64,000 nucleotides of DNA from Acanthopleura granulata. Taxonomy: Eukaryota; Mollusca; Polyplacophora; Chitonida; Chitonidae. The stretch covers positions 930,001 to 994,000 of the forward strand of contig JABBOT010000082.1 in the NCBI GenBank assembly GCA_016165875.1. The letters are read 5' to 3'. Below, one piece after another: positions 12,000-23,964 of the stretch. A program made the translations under genes and the position numbers. Every line of letters starts with the position of its first letter. The stretch's first letter is position 1. A model generated the notes under the pieces. That model saw nothing but the letters and a program-made list of their open reading frames with translations, ran no database searches and was not told where the DNA came from.

Positions 12000-12465
12000 A
12001 CGTCTCAAACAAAATAGCAAGTGGCGAAACACAAGCTCACAAAGTGCTACGTACAGATAAATGGAGTACGAATTGACGAATTTCGAATGGAACGAAAACT
12101 GATATCTAAAAATCCCCCAAAGTCCTTCTAAGTGAACGAGAGTACCTATTAGTGGTCTCAAATGAACTTGAGTAAATAACTGTTCTAAAGTGGAATTACT
12201 GCGGGCTTTAGAACTTCGTCTCTCATATTTATGGACTGACGTAAAGAAAATTCTGGTTGGTTTGTTCGTAAGCACGTTCACGATATGGGTACATCTTTCC
12301 AGAATGTACGCTTTTGTGCAATGACATGACCACAGATGCCTCGAGAACGGGCAGCTGAATTCCAGTGCAGGCCACAATTGACACCAGGGGAAAAATGTAG
12401 GTCAGACAGTCACCTGGTTATCACCAAAAATATCATACAATATTTTAAAGACGGGGTCCGTAACA
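12000..12465. repeat. Dispersed 0.5-kb repeat, copy 1
   Basis: Aligns along nearly its whole length with 27,655-28,156: AGCAAGTGGCGAAACACAA, CACAAAGTGCT, ACTTCGTCTCTCATATTTAT, GTAAAGAAAATTCTGG, AATGTAGGTCAGACA, CAATATTTTAAA, and a common end at CGTAACA. A TAACA end would suit a solo LTR, but I could not place a matching start. A minus-strand open frame runs through it in both copies (VALCELVFRHLLF here, AALCEFVFRHLLF there), which is more likely repeat sequence than a gene. Confidence 0.75.
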
Positions 12466-12479
12466 ATAAAAAAAATCAT

Positions 12480-13200
12480 TTATACCTCAAGGTATTGGAC
12501 ATTTATTTTTTTATTGCATTCTTGAGTTTTGAAATCATCTACGAATAGTATCTTGTGTTTATCCTACTATTGTATTTTAACTCAGGCGATCTGACTTTCA
12601 CATAACACACACAGATTCCCAAAAATCGTTTTATTCCTTGACACAGGCAAATTCCCAGGCCGTGGCCTCAAATTTATAGGATCGTAAATTTATTCAGTCC
12701 ACCGACAAAATATATTGTGTGACGTCCGAGACAAATCATGCATAGCTGTCTGTAATTTTCGGCTCAACTCAAAAAGTTTTGAAACCGATGCATATATGTC
12801 AGTTTTTTCCAGTATATAAAGATAAATAATTAATAGATCAAACAAAAATAAGCCAACAGATTTATATAACAGGGTGAGCATTCATTGAATTCAAATAGTG
12901 AGAATTCATTAAATGTCGAACCATGACCAAATGTCGAGCAAAAGAATTCTGTCGTTCCTCTGTATAGCATTAAAGGCTTCCAGATCACTGATGGTCACTG
13001 TTGCGCTTGTAGTGAATAGACAAGAACGTATGACTGCAACATTTGTTGATGAAAAGTGTTGTGAAAAGTTCACGCAATCAACTAGCAAATTTCTGAGAAT
13101 TATTGATGATATCATCCCTCTCCAGCTCAAGTTTACGGATGTGGTAAACTTAGCTTTACGATTGATTGAATTTTTGGTTGACGTCTTGATTGACGGATTC
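12480..13200. other. Unassigned stretch, open on both strands
   Basis: At 12,909-13,209 both strands are open for about 97 codons in overlapping frames. Neither product is recognised; the minus-strand one ends DRILLLDIWSWFDI. Coding status cannot be decided from sequence alone. Confidence 0.35.
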
Positions 13201-13204
13201 ATTG

Positions 13205-13345
13205 ATTGATTTTTATGTGGTTAGGTCTTGACACGGTATACCTCAGAACTGTTCGTCGATATACGACAGCTGTCAGGTTAATGTGGGAGAAGGAAATCGG
13301 ATTGCCCGGAGTAAACCACTGACCTTCGGCTTGCTAGTACCTGAC
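13205..13345. repeat. Dispersed repeat family C, copy
   Basis: GATTGATTTTTATG, then a GGGAGAAGGAAATCGGATTG and CCCGGAGTAAACCACTGACC with TTCGGC. The AAACCACTGA block recurs at 6,700 and, degenerate, at 26,705-26,825. Confidence 0.55.
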
Positions 13346-13349
13346 ATAT

Positions 13350-15670
13350 CAACTGATATAAATCGTAACCTTGACATATCAGCCACCTTGTTAATTGTCG
13401 CGATTCCACAAGTTGTCTTGTACATATCACGAAGATGAACTTAGAACCTCGGGAACTGTAGCAGGGTATGGCGTATAATATGGATTACGGATTGAGGGTT
13501 AGGGATTAGCGGTGTCGCTTAGCAAATGAAACGTGCATCACCTCATACCTTATATATGCAAAATGCAAACACACCTGTCGTAAATGCCAACTTTTTGAAT
13601 CAGGTGTTTGATTTGGATGTTAATTTGTGTGAATTACATGAATAATGGAATGTATTATCTTACACATAAAAGATATTTGACGCAAAGCTGAAACCTAATT
13701 TGACAAGCCCTTGATGGAAGGTGCACTTAGGTTTCACATTAATTAATACTAGAAAGACAATTGATTTCATACAGAGCTGGATAAAAAGGTTAGCTGTGTG
13801 ATAGAGGCAGGCAGTATCATTCTCTGCACAACACTAAATGCATGGCAAAAAATTTTTTTGCGGTTTCCTTTAATTCTGCTTTTGAAAACCCTCACAATCA
13901 TAAGCATTCTTATCGAATATGTTTGCTGCGGGGCCACGTACACGTTATGATTTATAATTTATGCATTGAAATGTAAAAAATCTCATTTTCCACACCAAAG
14001 AGACTGAATCGGTTAACGCCCGAAGCATGAGTAGCGTTAGCAATGAGTATACAAATATCAAATATTTCATATATACCACTGAAGAGGCTCGTCTGACGAA
14101 GAGGTGTAACGTTTCGATAAACGTAATTATCATGGCGACGTAACTCTACAGTATATATTGTCATGGTAATTACCGTTGACGTAACTTATACCGCTGTTTG
14201 TAAAACAGGAAGTCAAGTCTATGGGTACAGTAAATCGGGTATTCGGACTAGCACCGCCCATCACCATTTACGACACCTCCAGGTACCAACCACAGGTGCA
14301 TGAGAACTCAAGACGTTCAAGCCAGCAACTGCTAAAGTGCAAGACTACATGGCCAGTGTTGCTGATATTGCAGATAACTGCAAATTTGCACTTATTCAGA
14401 TAACATTTCCTTTGAACTCTGACCCTTATCAACTTTTAATATCCGTTGTTTATGTTAAGTCTTAGGCATATTTTGCATTAAGAGCGAACCGTGCCAGGGT
14501 TGGCGCTTATTTCGATTCTTGATAAGAATACCCCTGCACGTTCGCCTCATGGTAAATGAAATACGTGTATACATGTCGACTATAGGCCCAACCGCTCCGT
14601 GTTCGGGTCGTATAGAAGTGATTGATTCCAGATAATGTCTAGGTTTAGAATTTTAATATAATTTAATGCTCATGCAGGCTGCGCATGTGCCTTGAATAGA
14701 CGTTCATCTGTCAGCGCGATCGCCCTGACCGCACTAAGAACTCCATCTACTGCATCTGTTGCGTTCCGGACTAAGACATCTCCGTGTCGACGCGTGAAAG
14801 TTCTTATCTGTTTTTATTTTTACACGTATTATTAATAAGCCATAAAGGCTGTCTGATAATTCACACGCACTTATGCACCGTTTAATAATCAGCATTAACG
14901 ACGGATAAAAATTAATATTTTGTAGTATATAGCCTTGGGAACAACATATCGGTAATTAAGGTGATATAAAATAATAAAATATACTCCGTTTAAAGGTTCA
15001 CACGCCTCGCGGGTCAGTCTTGCCCCCTCATACGCCTCGTGTTTTGATGTGGCTTTAAAAAATTTATAGTGGAAAAAACCTTTAAGGTAATTTGGTATTT
15101 AATGCATTAGATTTGTGATTGTCCAAATTTAGTTTTTGTTAATACCTTTACTTACGGACGTTAAAAGACACACTTTGAGGCGTTAATTACATGTGTGCTT
15201 TGTGATTCTTTGTTTTTTTGGGCTCAACACTTGTCATCATGCTAGTCTGTGTGATTACGTTCAGCATCTGTCAATAAACATTGAAAAGTTTGTTTGACGT
15301 GGAAATTGGACACTGTATTTTTGGGGGGCATAAAACGTAAGAGAAAAAAAAGGTAGAATCGGCTAGTCAGTGGAAATATTCTCTTGAAAACGATTTTTTG
15401 GTATTAATTTGTCTTTTAAACACTTTATTTGTGTATTCCTGGGCTATACTTCCTGTTATTTCTTCCACTTTACTTCCTTACGTTTTGGCTTTGATCGTAA
15501 TCTTTTCTTTTATTTTTTTTCTGTCACGGAACTGAGAATTCCCTGAAAAAGTTCTAGGAAATGAAATGTTGACCTCTCAAGCGCTTAGACACCTTATTCC
15601 GGTTCACGCAGATTCTGATACAGAATTAAGCGACTGATGAAAACCCAACAAAAACGCTATCAGATTTGGA
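13350..15670. other. Non-coding stretch, nothing recognised
   Basis: No domain or repeat recognised. Frames at 13,945-14,403 are short and of ordinary composition. Confidence 0.5.
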
Positions 15671-15674
15671 GATG

Positions 15675-15907
15675 TCATTTAGAAAGTGAATTTAAGTAAC
15701 AGTATTATCGTTATTAGAGATTACACTTTCTTAATATATAGCTCTCTTAGCTGGTTGGTCGAGTGGTCTAGATGATTGACATGTATTGCTGGCGATTTGG
15801 TGCCTGACTCTGAGGTCCTTGGTTCGAAACCCGGATAGGTCTCAATCAATTTCAGCACTAGAACCTGTGCTATATATTAAGAAAGTGTAATCTCTAATAA
15901 CGATAAT
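15675..15907 (+). mobile_element. Hairpin element with tRNA-like core, copy 2
   Basis: Best-preserved copy. The left arm TTAGAGATTACACTTTCTTA pairs with the right arm TAAGAAAGTGTAATCTCTAA. The core carries GGTCGAGTGGTCTAGATG and GGTTCGAAACCCGG with spacing like a class II (Ser/Leu-like) tRNA. The left side also has an outer GAAAGTGAATTTAAGTAACA block shared with copy 1. Unlike copy 1, its A-box segment is single. Confidence 0.8.
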
Positions 15908-15909
15908 AC

Positions 15910-16375
15910 TAAAAACGCCGTGATGCACGCTATTATGTTTTATGCACGCCGGGAGGTCGATGTGGCATGCGCCACCAGTCTCTGCCTGACACAGACAAAA
16001 CAGACCGGTTTCCAGAGTAACCTTGTCAAGCCGACGACGGCCCTCTTCGCCAGATCTTATCGCCGGCACACCACACGTAATAAAGCCTCTGCGGTTAATT
16101 GTAGCAGACGTCACTGCGGATCGACATCTTAAGTTTTTTGAATTGTCCCAATTTCTCTCTCGCTCTCTCCGTTATTCATGCAATGCACAGTAACAAATCC
16201 GTCACGGTTGGCTTATTTTTCACACAAGCATCCCTGCCATCCTCATCCTCTGCAGACTATTGTAGATCTCCTCTGGGTAAACATAACCCCATACAAACCG
16301 TTATTCCCATATCGGTCTGATCTGACAAGCTACTTTTTCAGAAGAGGAACTACAGTTTGTTTGAAGTATTCTCCA
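15910..16375. other. Unassigned, GC-richer stretch
   Basis: Overlapping frames on both strands (15,842-16,132) lie in a GC-richer patch. No recognisable domain, so not called as a gene. Confidence 0.35.
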
Positions 16376-16379
16376 ATAC

Positions 16380-16672
16380 GAGGTGGCCTCCTCGGTGGCC
16401 TAGTGGTTAGAACGTCCACCTCAGTGTCGGGAGATCCGGAATCAATCTCGGGTCAGGTCATATCAAAGACTTTTAAAAATGGTACCTGAACTTGTTGCTG
16501 GCTCGCTAGGGGCTCATCACTAAGAGATTAGAGCTAGTGTCCGGGTGTCTGTGACTGGGTGCATAGGGTGACATGTCTGGTGTCTGTGGCATAATGCATA
16601 TATATTCTAAGGACTTTCGACGTCATACGACTAAAAAGCTGTTGAGTACGACGTAAAACTCAGACATACATA
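16380..16672 (+). mobile_element. tRNA-derived SINE, full-length (family B)
   Basis: A tRNA-like head GGCCTCCTCGGTGGCCTAGT then GGTTAGAACGTCCACCTCAG, a middle with ATCAAAGACTTTTAAAAATG and GACATGTCTGGTGTCTGTGG, and a 3' end CGTCATACGACTAAAAAGC then GAGTACGACGTAAAACTCAG with a CATACATA tail. The same terminal blocks occur at 58,700-59,020. Confidence 0.85.
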
Positions 16673-17154
16673 AATACAATACAAAGGTTAAAAGGATTGC
16701 GAATAGCCTTACGGCATGGATGATTTTGTTTGTTTGTAATTTTCATTGGTTGCTATCTTCTTTGTTGGTTTTTTTGCGCGTTGATTCGTTTCGCTTCTTT
16801 CATAATTTGCTTGCTTGTTTGCATTGTTTTCATGTGATTGCTTATAAAATCTGATGACAACACAGCATTTTGAGTAATTCTAGAACAGTGACGTTAAATA
16901 AATAGCAATTATAGCATCACTGTACACAATGCTTTGTACATTGACTGCAGAAATCATAACATTTCCCTAAGCTTCATCTGCATTTGTTTTTTCTCTGTAA
17001 GACTGCACACTAACAACCTTAAAAATGTGGAACGCCTTGTTTTACATAAAGCATATTTATTACAGAAAACCTTTTAGCTATTTTGCTTCTGAAGAGATTT
17101 CTTGTTGAAGACACCTAGTTGTTTGACGTTGTTTGACCTTGCTATCCTGTAAGC

Positions 17155-17450
17155 GTTTGTTAAATTTGATGACAACACAGCGTTTTGAATTAAATCCCGG
17201 CCAGTGACCTCTGATAATTTGAAGTTAACATCTCTGTGTTTTTTCATCTAATTCAGCGTAAGCCCTCCCCCCTCCCCCTGTCGCTAAGGGGCCTATCAGT
17301 TGCTATTGTTTAAGTATTTAGGTGCACAGTTAGAATAAAATCCTAACTGAGGAAAACTGGCAGGAAGCCAGATTTTACAAGTAAATTGTGATCATTTACC
17401 ATTTACCAAACATCACACTCATCACTGTACTCTCCATGCTGGAATCATCT
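17155..17450 (+). repeat. Dispersed repeat family E, long copy
   Basis: Includes the upstream block GATGACAACACAGCGTTTTG and CCAGTGACCTCTGA, then AATAAAATCCTAACTGAGG and a CCAAACATCACACTCATCAC block. It pairs with 19,205-19,490. Confidence 0.65.
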
Positions 17451-17459
17451 GTATAATAA

Positions 17460-18850
17460 GCTTTGTGGGAGAAATAAACTAAGCATGACCCTAGAGGCGG
17501 AAGGGGATGAAGGTGTGGGGGGAGAGGACACAGCATCTAACCAGGTACCTGACGTAATGGTACAGTCTGTCTATAGGACCCTGAATATTAGCACCTGTTC
17601 TGACTGGTCATTTACGGCCTTAAATTCACAAGCAACACACATCCTGAGTTCAACAACAATAATATATAACATTAAACAGCATTATTCACTGGTTGCTCGT
17701 GATTAATAAGAAGGAATCACTCTAGCATATATTATATTGCTACACATTGCATAATTCAGCATCGATCTAAGCGCGAATTACCCTAAATGACCTAAAATTT
17801 CGTCCATGATTAAATTTGTTCCTTTTGTTCTGATGCTGAGTTCAACTGACTTTAGAAACGTATTTTCACGTTTTTCTTTTTTTAAAAAGTGGAGTGATAT
17901 CCTACTGGAAAAAAGTAACTTTTAGGACTTTTGGCCTGTAAAAAAGCCCTCTCCTGATCCAAAGTTTAGGCCATTTAGAGTAATTGTCTTGTTTTCCATG
18001 TACTCAATACATAAATTGTTCCCTGTTTGGTTTTATTAAAGAACTACTTTTGACTACTGATGATTCTTTTGTAAGGTGCCCAATCCTGTCACCCTTAAAA
18101 TATTGCCTTTAGCAGCTCGTGATTGTCACAGAAAATGAATTATTTCCATATTATGTATTTGAGGAATGTAGTATTGTTTTGTGGTACAAGATTCTGTTGT
18201 TTTGTGGTACTAGGTGCTATTGTTTGGTGCACATCTGTGTGCAACGACGCCGAAAATTTCGACCTCGCGTGATTCATTATTGGCTCACTTCCACTCTTCA
18301 GTTAGGAAATATTTATTAACTTGTGAAGCAAATTAATTGAAGCTACATGCGAGGAACATGAAGAAAATATATAAGAGAACTACTTCGTAATTTCCAACTA
18401 AATAATTAAGACCATAATTAAGTGAGCAGAGACTATAAGTATTTTTTTTTAAATATCTCTATGTAGTTTCATCCACTGTGGAGGAAGGTGCGGAAAAATA
18501 TGTAAGAGAACTCTTTATAGTAATTCCAAACTGAATAAGTCCGACAGAAGTAAATCTTACTGTACTCGTTTCGTGAAGAGCATAAATGTTTCTAGATGTT
18601 ACGATAAATTTTAATATCAAATAGATTGCTATTTTAATGCCTCACTCGAGCCCATCCATAAAAGGAGCTTGGCGCAAAAGACAAGAAAGAACCCTTCCTC
18701 CGAAGGACATAACAGATCCACATCGTTCATTAAATAATTTTGTCCTCCTTTCTGGCGATAGAAAGCACATTTCGTTTTTCAGATTTTAAACACTTTTAAG
18801 TTTTATAGCCTTTATGAACTCTCTGCCGTAGCTGTTACATGCACGATTCC
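17460..18850. other. Non-coding stretch, nothing recognised
   Basis: Only short open frames; none has a recognisable domain. The acidic frame at 17,485-17,706 abuts the family E repeat. Confidence 0.45.
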
Positions 18851-18854
18851 AACA

Positions 18855-18940
18855 TGTTCTCCCCACTGTATGGCTGCAATGTTGCCAATGTTGTGTCAAT
18901 CATTTTAAAATCAAAAGCCTAAAAATCTTAAAAAAACTAA
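18855..18940 (+). repeat. Family F tail, copy 1
   Basis: TTCTCCCCACTGTATGGCTG, AATGTTGCCAATGTTGTGTC and a CATTTTAAAATC segment match the copy at 19,498-19,612. The TGGCGTTAA-type terminus is also at 31,862 and, inverted, at 44,826. Confidence 0.6.
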
Positions 18941-18997
18941 TATAAAATTTTTATGTGCCCCAAACATACCCATTCGAACCATATATATTGTGTGTTA

Positions 18998-19183
18998 GTA
19001 TTGCAGTTCAACTCATGTATGTTACTATTGCAGTTCAACTCATGTATGTTACTATTGCAGTTCAGCTCATATGTGCTACTATTGCAGTTCAACTCATGTA
19101 TGTTACTATTGCAGTTCAACTCATGTATGCTACTATTGCAGTTCAACTCATGTATGTTACTATTGCAGTTCAGCTTATATTAG
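18998..19183. repeat. 27-bp minisatellite, about 7 copies
   Basis: The unit ACTATTGCAGTTCAACTCAT plus GTATGTT repeats with small variants (CAGCTCATATGTGCT in copy 3). The unit length is a multiple of three, so long frames are open on both strands (18,953-19,212 plus; 18,937-19,146 minus). They are repeat artefacts. A family E repeat begins just after the array. Confidence 0.97.
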
Positions 19184-19204
19184 CCTTACATGTTATTGTT
19201 TACA

Positions 19205-19490
19205 TGTATTAAATGTGCTGACAACACAGCATTTGGAGTAAATCTAGACCAGTGACATCTAGTCTGTTACATTTGACATCATTGAAATTATTTTAACCTA
19301 TTTCTGCTTGAACCATGGCGCTACGGGGCATGTAAGTTGTTAAGTCTTATAACACACGAACAGTTGAAATGAAAACCTCAGCAGGTAAATTGACAAGTTT
19401 TACCGATGACGTGTGACCATTTGCAGACTACCAAAACCGTTGCTCTAGTTCTACTGCAGTCGTTTTATATTGTACTCGATTTGAGCATCG
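19205..19490 (+). repeat. Dispersed repeat family E, long copy
   Basis: GCTGACAACACAGCATTTGG, TAAATCTAGACCAGTGACAT, TTCTGCTTGAACCATGGCGC, CATGTAAGTTGTTAAGTC, CTCAGCAGGTAAATTGACA and a block around CCAAAACCGTTGCTC follow the order seen at 17,155. Confidence 0.7.
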
Positions 19491-19497
19491 AACATGC

Positions 19498-19612
19498 CAT
19501 AGTTCAGATCATGCTCTCCCCACTATTTATGGCTGAAATATTGCCAATATGGCGTTAAATGATTCATGCTTTTTTTCAAATCGAAAACCTCAAAATCTTA
19601 AAATAGAACTCA
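19498..19612 (+). repeat. Family F tail, copy 2
   Basis: CTCTCCCCACTATTTATGGC, TGAAATATTGCCAATATGGC and GTTAAATGATTCATG, then a TCAAAATCTTAAAATAGAAC end like that of copy 1. Confidence 0.6.
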
Positions 19613-19614
19613 AA

Positions 19615-20180
19615 GCATGTGCTTTTATTTAGGTCGTTGTCTGGGATTTTGCCTTTAATCTGTCATTTGTTTAGAATCAGTCAACATCCAACTGGGTGAA
19701 ATGTGCGATATTTGCGAATGCGGAAGAGACAGGGCTAAACTTAAGGATACGATGTCCTAGACATGATGTTAGACTAGAACACGAATGCTGACAAAACCTG
19801 TTACTTTTGGTATTTTCCATTTTACCCTGTACACTCCTTTCTTGAACCCTACCAAACCCGGGAGAAGCTTTACGGTGAAATCGCGCGGCTTTCAGTTAAC
19901 ACCGGAAGGCTTTGATATCCTGTGAAGAAGTCAATTGTTTTTTTTGCTTCTTTGGTTTTTTTTAAAGGTAATTTAAGTAAATGTTAACTGTAGTTAATGC
20001 AGATCTCTAGTTCCGAATGTTATGTTGTGGCATGAATCATTCCTGTACGGGAAATAGTTAAATTCCATTCCACTCCATTCAGTCAACTCCTGGCAAGATC
20101 TGATAAGGCGACTCCAGTGTGACATACCTCTGCTGATCTATTGTTGATTTTCCTACAAGAGTTGCCAAATTGAAAAGTCG
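19615..20180. other. Non-coding stretch, nothing recognised
   Basis: No domain or repeat family seen. Confidence 0.45.
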
Positions 20181-20184
20181 TCAA

Positions 20185-20300
20185 GGGACTGTATAAGCAT
20201 TCACATTTATCACATCAACATGATGCTTCTATGAACAGTTGCAATCAAAGCGCGACTCAGGTACCTTGATTTGTATTTGACCTCATAATTATTCACGGAC
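20185..20300 (-). repeat. Dispersed 0.1-kb repeat, inverted copy
   Basis: The reverse complement aligns with 37,528-37,637 over about 105 bp: GTGAATAAT, GCGCTTTGATTGCAACTGTT and the AAGCATCAT block. Confidence 0.7.
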
Positions 20301-20605
20301 TACAAATTTGAATTGCCTAGAAAATCGATCGTCTTCGCTACATCATTGAAAACGGATTGCTTCTTCTGTCTTACATGTTGCCAGTTTATTTACTATTTAT
20401 ATTTGTATTATTTCTTTAGTATTACTTTCGTATAGGGAACTGATATCGTTGCTTTGGAAATGGATCTTACAAGTTATCGACTTGTAATGCCCCTCGGGCT
20501 GAATGAACCCTTAGATTAGATTTAGTCAGGCTGTATTTCGCTTCCGCAACGTTAAACTTATAAACAGTTGTTTGGCGATGTTTCACATTCCTCTTTTATT
20601 CGGAA

Positions 20606-20863
20606 GCGGGTCTTGGCTGAGTGGTTTAGACGCTTGCCTTCGAATCACTGTGGTATCAAACCCTCCGTTGGACTGGGAACCGCACTGAGAGCGGGGACCT
20701 TAACGAGAACGCAAACGCAATATGTAGTGTGGCACTTTGCACAGTCCAACGTTGGTTGAAGACAAATTGTCTTTGGTCTTTATGGTGTGCATATCTGTCA
20801 CACATGAGAAAGTACAGCAGTAACAAACAAACAAACAAACAAACAAAAAAATAAATAATAACT
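20606..20863 (+). mobile_element. tRNA-derived SINE, family D
   Basis: The tRNA-like head GGTCTTGGCTGAGTGGTTTA, GACGCTTGCC and a B-box-like TATCAAACC are followed by a unique body, CATGAGAAAGTACAGCAG and a CAAA repeat tail with an A-rich end. The head recalls a Ser/Leu-type tRNA. The minus-strand frames here are repeat-derived. Confidence 0.8.
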
Positions 20864-20869
20864 CGAGTG

Positions 20870-23220
20870 CTGGGTAGCGCATGAGTTTCAGTTCGACCAC
20901 ATTACAACGGAGAACGTTCCTTTACAATCGATAACGGATTCCAGTAATAGTTCATTTTGAAACTCAACTTCTAGGTAAAAAGTATAATAAAATAGTTTAC
21001 CACAAGCAATGCTAAAGGCATCATACAACAATAAACAACAATAATTGCGACCCGACATTTGACTTCAATCCAGCAAAATGAAGTTATATTTTCCTTCCAA
21101 GGATGAAACTCTTCAAAAGACTGTTAATTTTGAATTCATATTTAAAATAGTGTTGTTACATAGTATTTCACCTCATGAAGGCCAAAAGTTGATGGAGCGA
21201 CCGATGTTGTGTCCAGCATTAATTAAAACTGGCTGACCAGCAGAACAAGGATGAATATCTTAGTGACGGAAGTGAACAAAAAAAAAAAAAAACCAAAAAA
21301 AAAGACAACCCCCCCCCAACAAAATGCTGGAGCCTGGTGCTCTGTTGGCGTCATTGTGTTTAATAACTATAAAGCTTTATTATTAAATAGAGCGAGTAAT
21401 ATTGTCTGCCCAATTAGATAAGAGTAATCTTTTACACTCTGAAAAAATTATTTTATTCCATTGACATAATTTATCCTTCCATCTCTCAGACAACATAAGA
21501 TTCTGTCAATGTAACAGAATAGTTTTAACAGTGTGGTCTTTAACCGTGTATGCATTGATAAAAGTGAACAATCAGGCATAAAGATTCTGTTTTAAGTTAT
21601 CCATTGCTAACAAGGATGTGTTTACAACGTGTTTGAGGTTAAAACCCAATGTCGGTCACGGGTAAATGCTTGTAGTTAGTTTATTTGACTTCAGCGCCTA
21701 ACACTACCACTTTCGCCAAAAAAAAGTTCCAGAAGTGAAAAGCTTCCTAGTAAAACCTGCCCTCAGGAAGAGGTACAGGATGTCTACCTGTGCGTTTGTA
21801 TAAGCATCCCTGGATTTTGTTTTCTTACAAATGCCGACATGTTTAACACGCACAAAGACTGTGGTCATAAATACCCGCAGTGTTTATGGGGGAAATTTAC
21901 GACTTATCACCGAAATGCCCAAAGGCGAAACGGTCTAGTTCCTGTTTTCTCCACCTGCAATAAAGTACATCACCCCTCCCTCTCCCCCTCCCCCTCCCTC
22001 CACCATTCATCCAAAAACAGCAGGTGTTGTAGCATATTGCACCTAGCGAACTTTTTACTGATTTTAAGAGAAAAATCTCAAGCTGTTTATATTTGGCAAC
22101 CTGATTTAATAGAAAAGCAAAGATTGAGCATTTTAACCAATGTGCATGGTACAGGTAGGTGAAATATTTACAAATATGACTTAAATTACTTCGCATTTCA
22201 CGAATTTCCTACAAATTTCTTATCTATTAGGTATATATAAATCGTATAATTTGTAGCATCGCAATGTATCGGCTTATTACTAACATATAAAGCTATACAA
22301 AGGAAATGCGTCATACATTAAGAATATTTACTTCATTGTTGTTTTTATAAATGGACCTATGTATCTTACATGTCATCAATTTTTTTCTTTCTTAAGAAAA
22401 TAAAATGTATTTCTGATCTTCTAGTTTTATATTTTTTATAGCATTGTTCATATACCGAATGGAACTTTCGGGGAATTTTTGTGGCTTTTTTCTGAAACCA
22501 TGCATTTTCCAGGTAGCTTACAAAGCCGTGCAAAAGGTGACCACTTTGATGTTCAAATCTCGAGGAGTAACTTCGTGGTAGCTGCTCGTGAAACCAACTC
22601 CCAACCTTCCAGCAATTAGGACGCCCTATCTGAAACTATCCTCTGGCGTTATCTCCCTTAAGTATATAGTTCTCCTCACTCGTCTAACAGTTTACAATCA
22701 GATCAGACCAGTGTCGTGTCGTCGTTCCAAAATCAACCCGAAGAGTAGGTGCACTTACTTTTGAATGTCTTGTTACTTTATCTGCTCTCAACCAAAACAG
22801 ACACGATAACAGTCTTGTATACCAATGGGTGGTATTCGATAACATATCTATTGCAGTATCTGCATTCATTGTTCTTGTTACTACTTTCTCCATTCACTGA
22901 AGAGTTGTTTAAAGCCTGTGTTTGCCTCGTGTGAACGCTTTATGGCGTTTAATTGCCCAGCTATCACAATTGTCCGTTAAATAAACATACATCAGCTTGT
23001 CTGCGAACCAGAAAGAAATCCTTAATACTAGTATCGAGGGCTTAAACAAACAGCCAGATCACTGCACATAATTCCAATTAATTAAAACACAGCCTTCCAT
23101 CCATTTTGAAAAAGAAGAAGAAAAATAGCTGATAGTGCAAAACTGTCTTAGTATTTTAGAAAAAAGAATGGCAGTTGCATTCAGAAATATGTAAACCACG
23201 AATTAAACAAGCAATCCTTA
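20870..23220. other. Non-coding stretch with simple-sequence patches
   Basis: Contains an A run then C run (21,278-21,322) and a CCCTCC polypyrimidine tract (21,968-22,010) that is open on both strands. No gene or repeat family recognised. Confidence 0.5.
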
Positions 23221-23224
23221 ATTC

Positions 23225-23960
23225 ATTTTTTTTTTCATTGGATCCATTGAATTTGTTGTGCTTGTTTTAAATATTTCTTTCATAGGTAGATTGAAATATT
23301 TGTGCCTACATTTCTAAAATTTCTTTTATCTATTTATTCAATTCGTCCGGCCTAGTTCAAAGATGTCTCTTATGGATCCACTGAAATAATCGTGCCTATT
23401 TTAAATGTTTCTTTTTCGGATCCATTGAAATGTTCGTGCCTAAATCAAAATTTTTTTTAATGTTATAGGTGGAAATAGTTGTACATATTTTCCAGATTTA
23501 TTTGATGTATTCATTGAAATTGTTCCTAGTTTAGAAATTTGCTTTATGGATATGTCGAAATTGCCTCGCTTATTTTAAAGCTTTCCTTTGTTAATTTTTA
23601 TGCCTGTTTTAAAGATTTCTTTCATGCATCTATGTAAATAGTCATGCCTAGTTTTGAAGATTTCCTTTGCATAGCGATATTTCATGTCCATGAGCGTTTT
23701 AAAGACTTCTTTATGGATCTATATAAATCGTCATGCATTTTTCAAAGATTTCCTTTGTTGTATCCATTCTTAATGCTCAAGCCTGTTTTAAAGATTCTTT
23801 TCATGAAGCCATGTAAGTCGTCTGGCCTGTTTTAAAGACTTACTCCATGGAATCATTGAAATCGTCGTGCTTATTTCAAAGATTTCTTTTAAACATCCAG
23901 AGAAATTGTTATGCCTATTTTAAATTTTTTTTTTTCAATTATTTCTTTTTGTGGATCCAT
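23225..23960 (+). repeat. Degenerate tandem array, period about 44 bp
   Basis: Anchors of the form AAAGATTTCTTT recur at about 23,577, 23,611, 23,656, 23,701, 23,744, 23,790, 23,834 and 23,878, with weaker ones back to about 23,230. Between anchors sits a diverged block like GGATCCATTGAAAT then CGTGCCTATTTT. About 16 copies fit. The plus-strand frame 23,644-23,835 arises from this array. Confidence 0.85.
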
Positions 23961-23964
23961 TCGA

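Noticed and set aside
12909..13209. A 97-98 codon frame on each strand
   Set aside because: No domain is recognised and both strands are open at once; coding status is undecided, so no gene is called.
18937..19212. Open frames on both strands with repeated QFNSCMLLL-type peptides
   Set aside because: They are readings of the 27-bp minisatellite.
21897..22196. Minus-strand frame with GGGRGRGRGRG peptide
   Set aside because: It comes from a polypyrimidine tract at 21,968-22,010.
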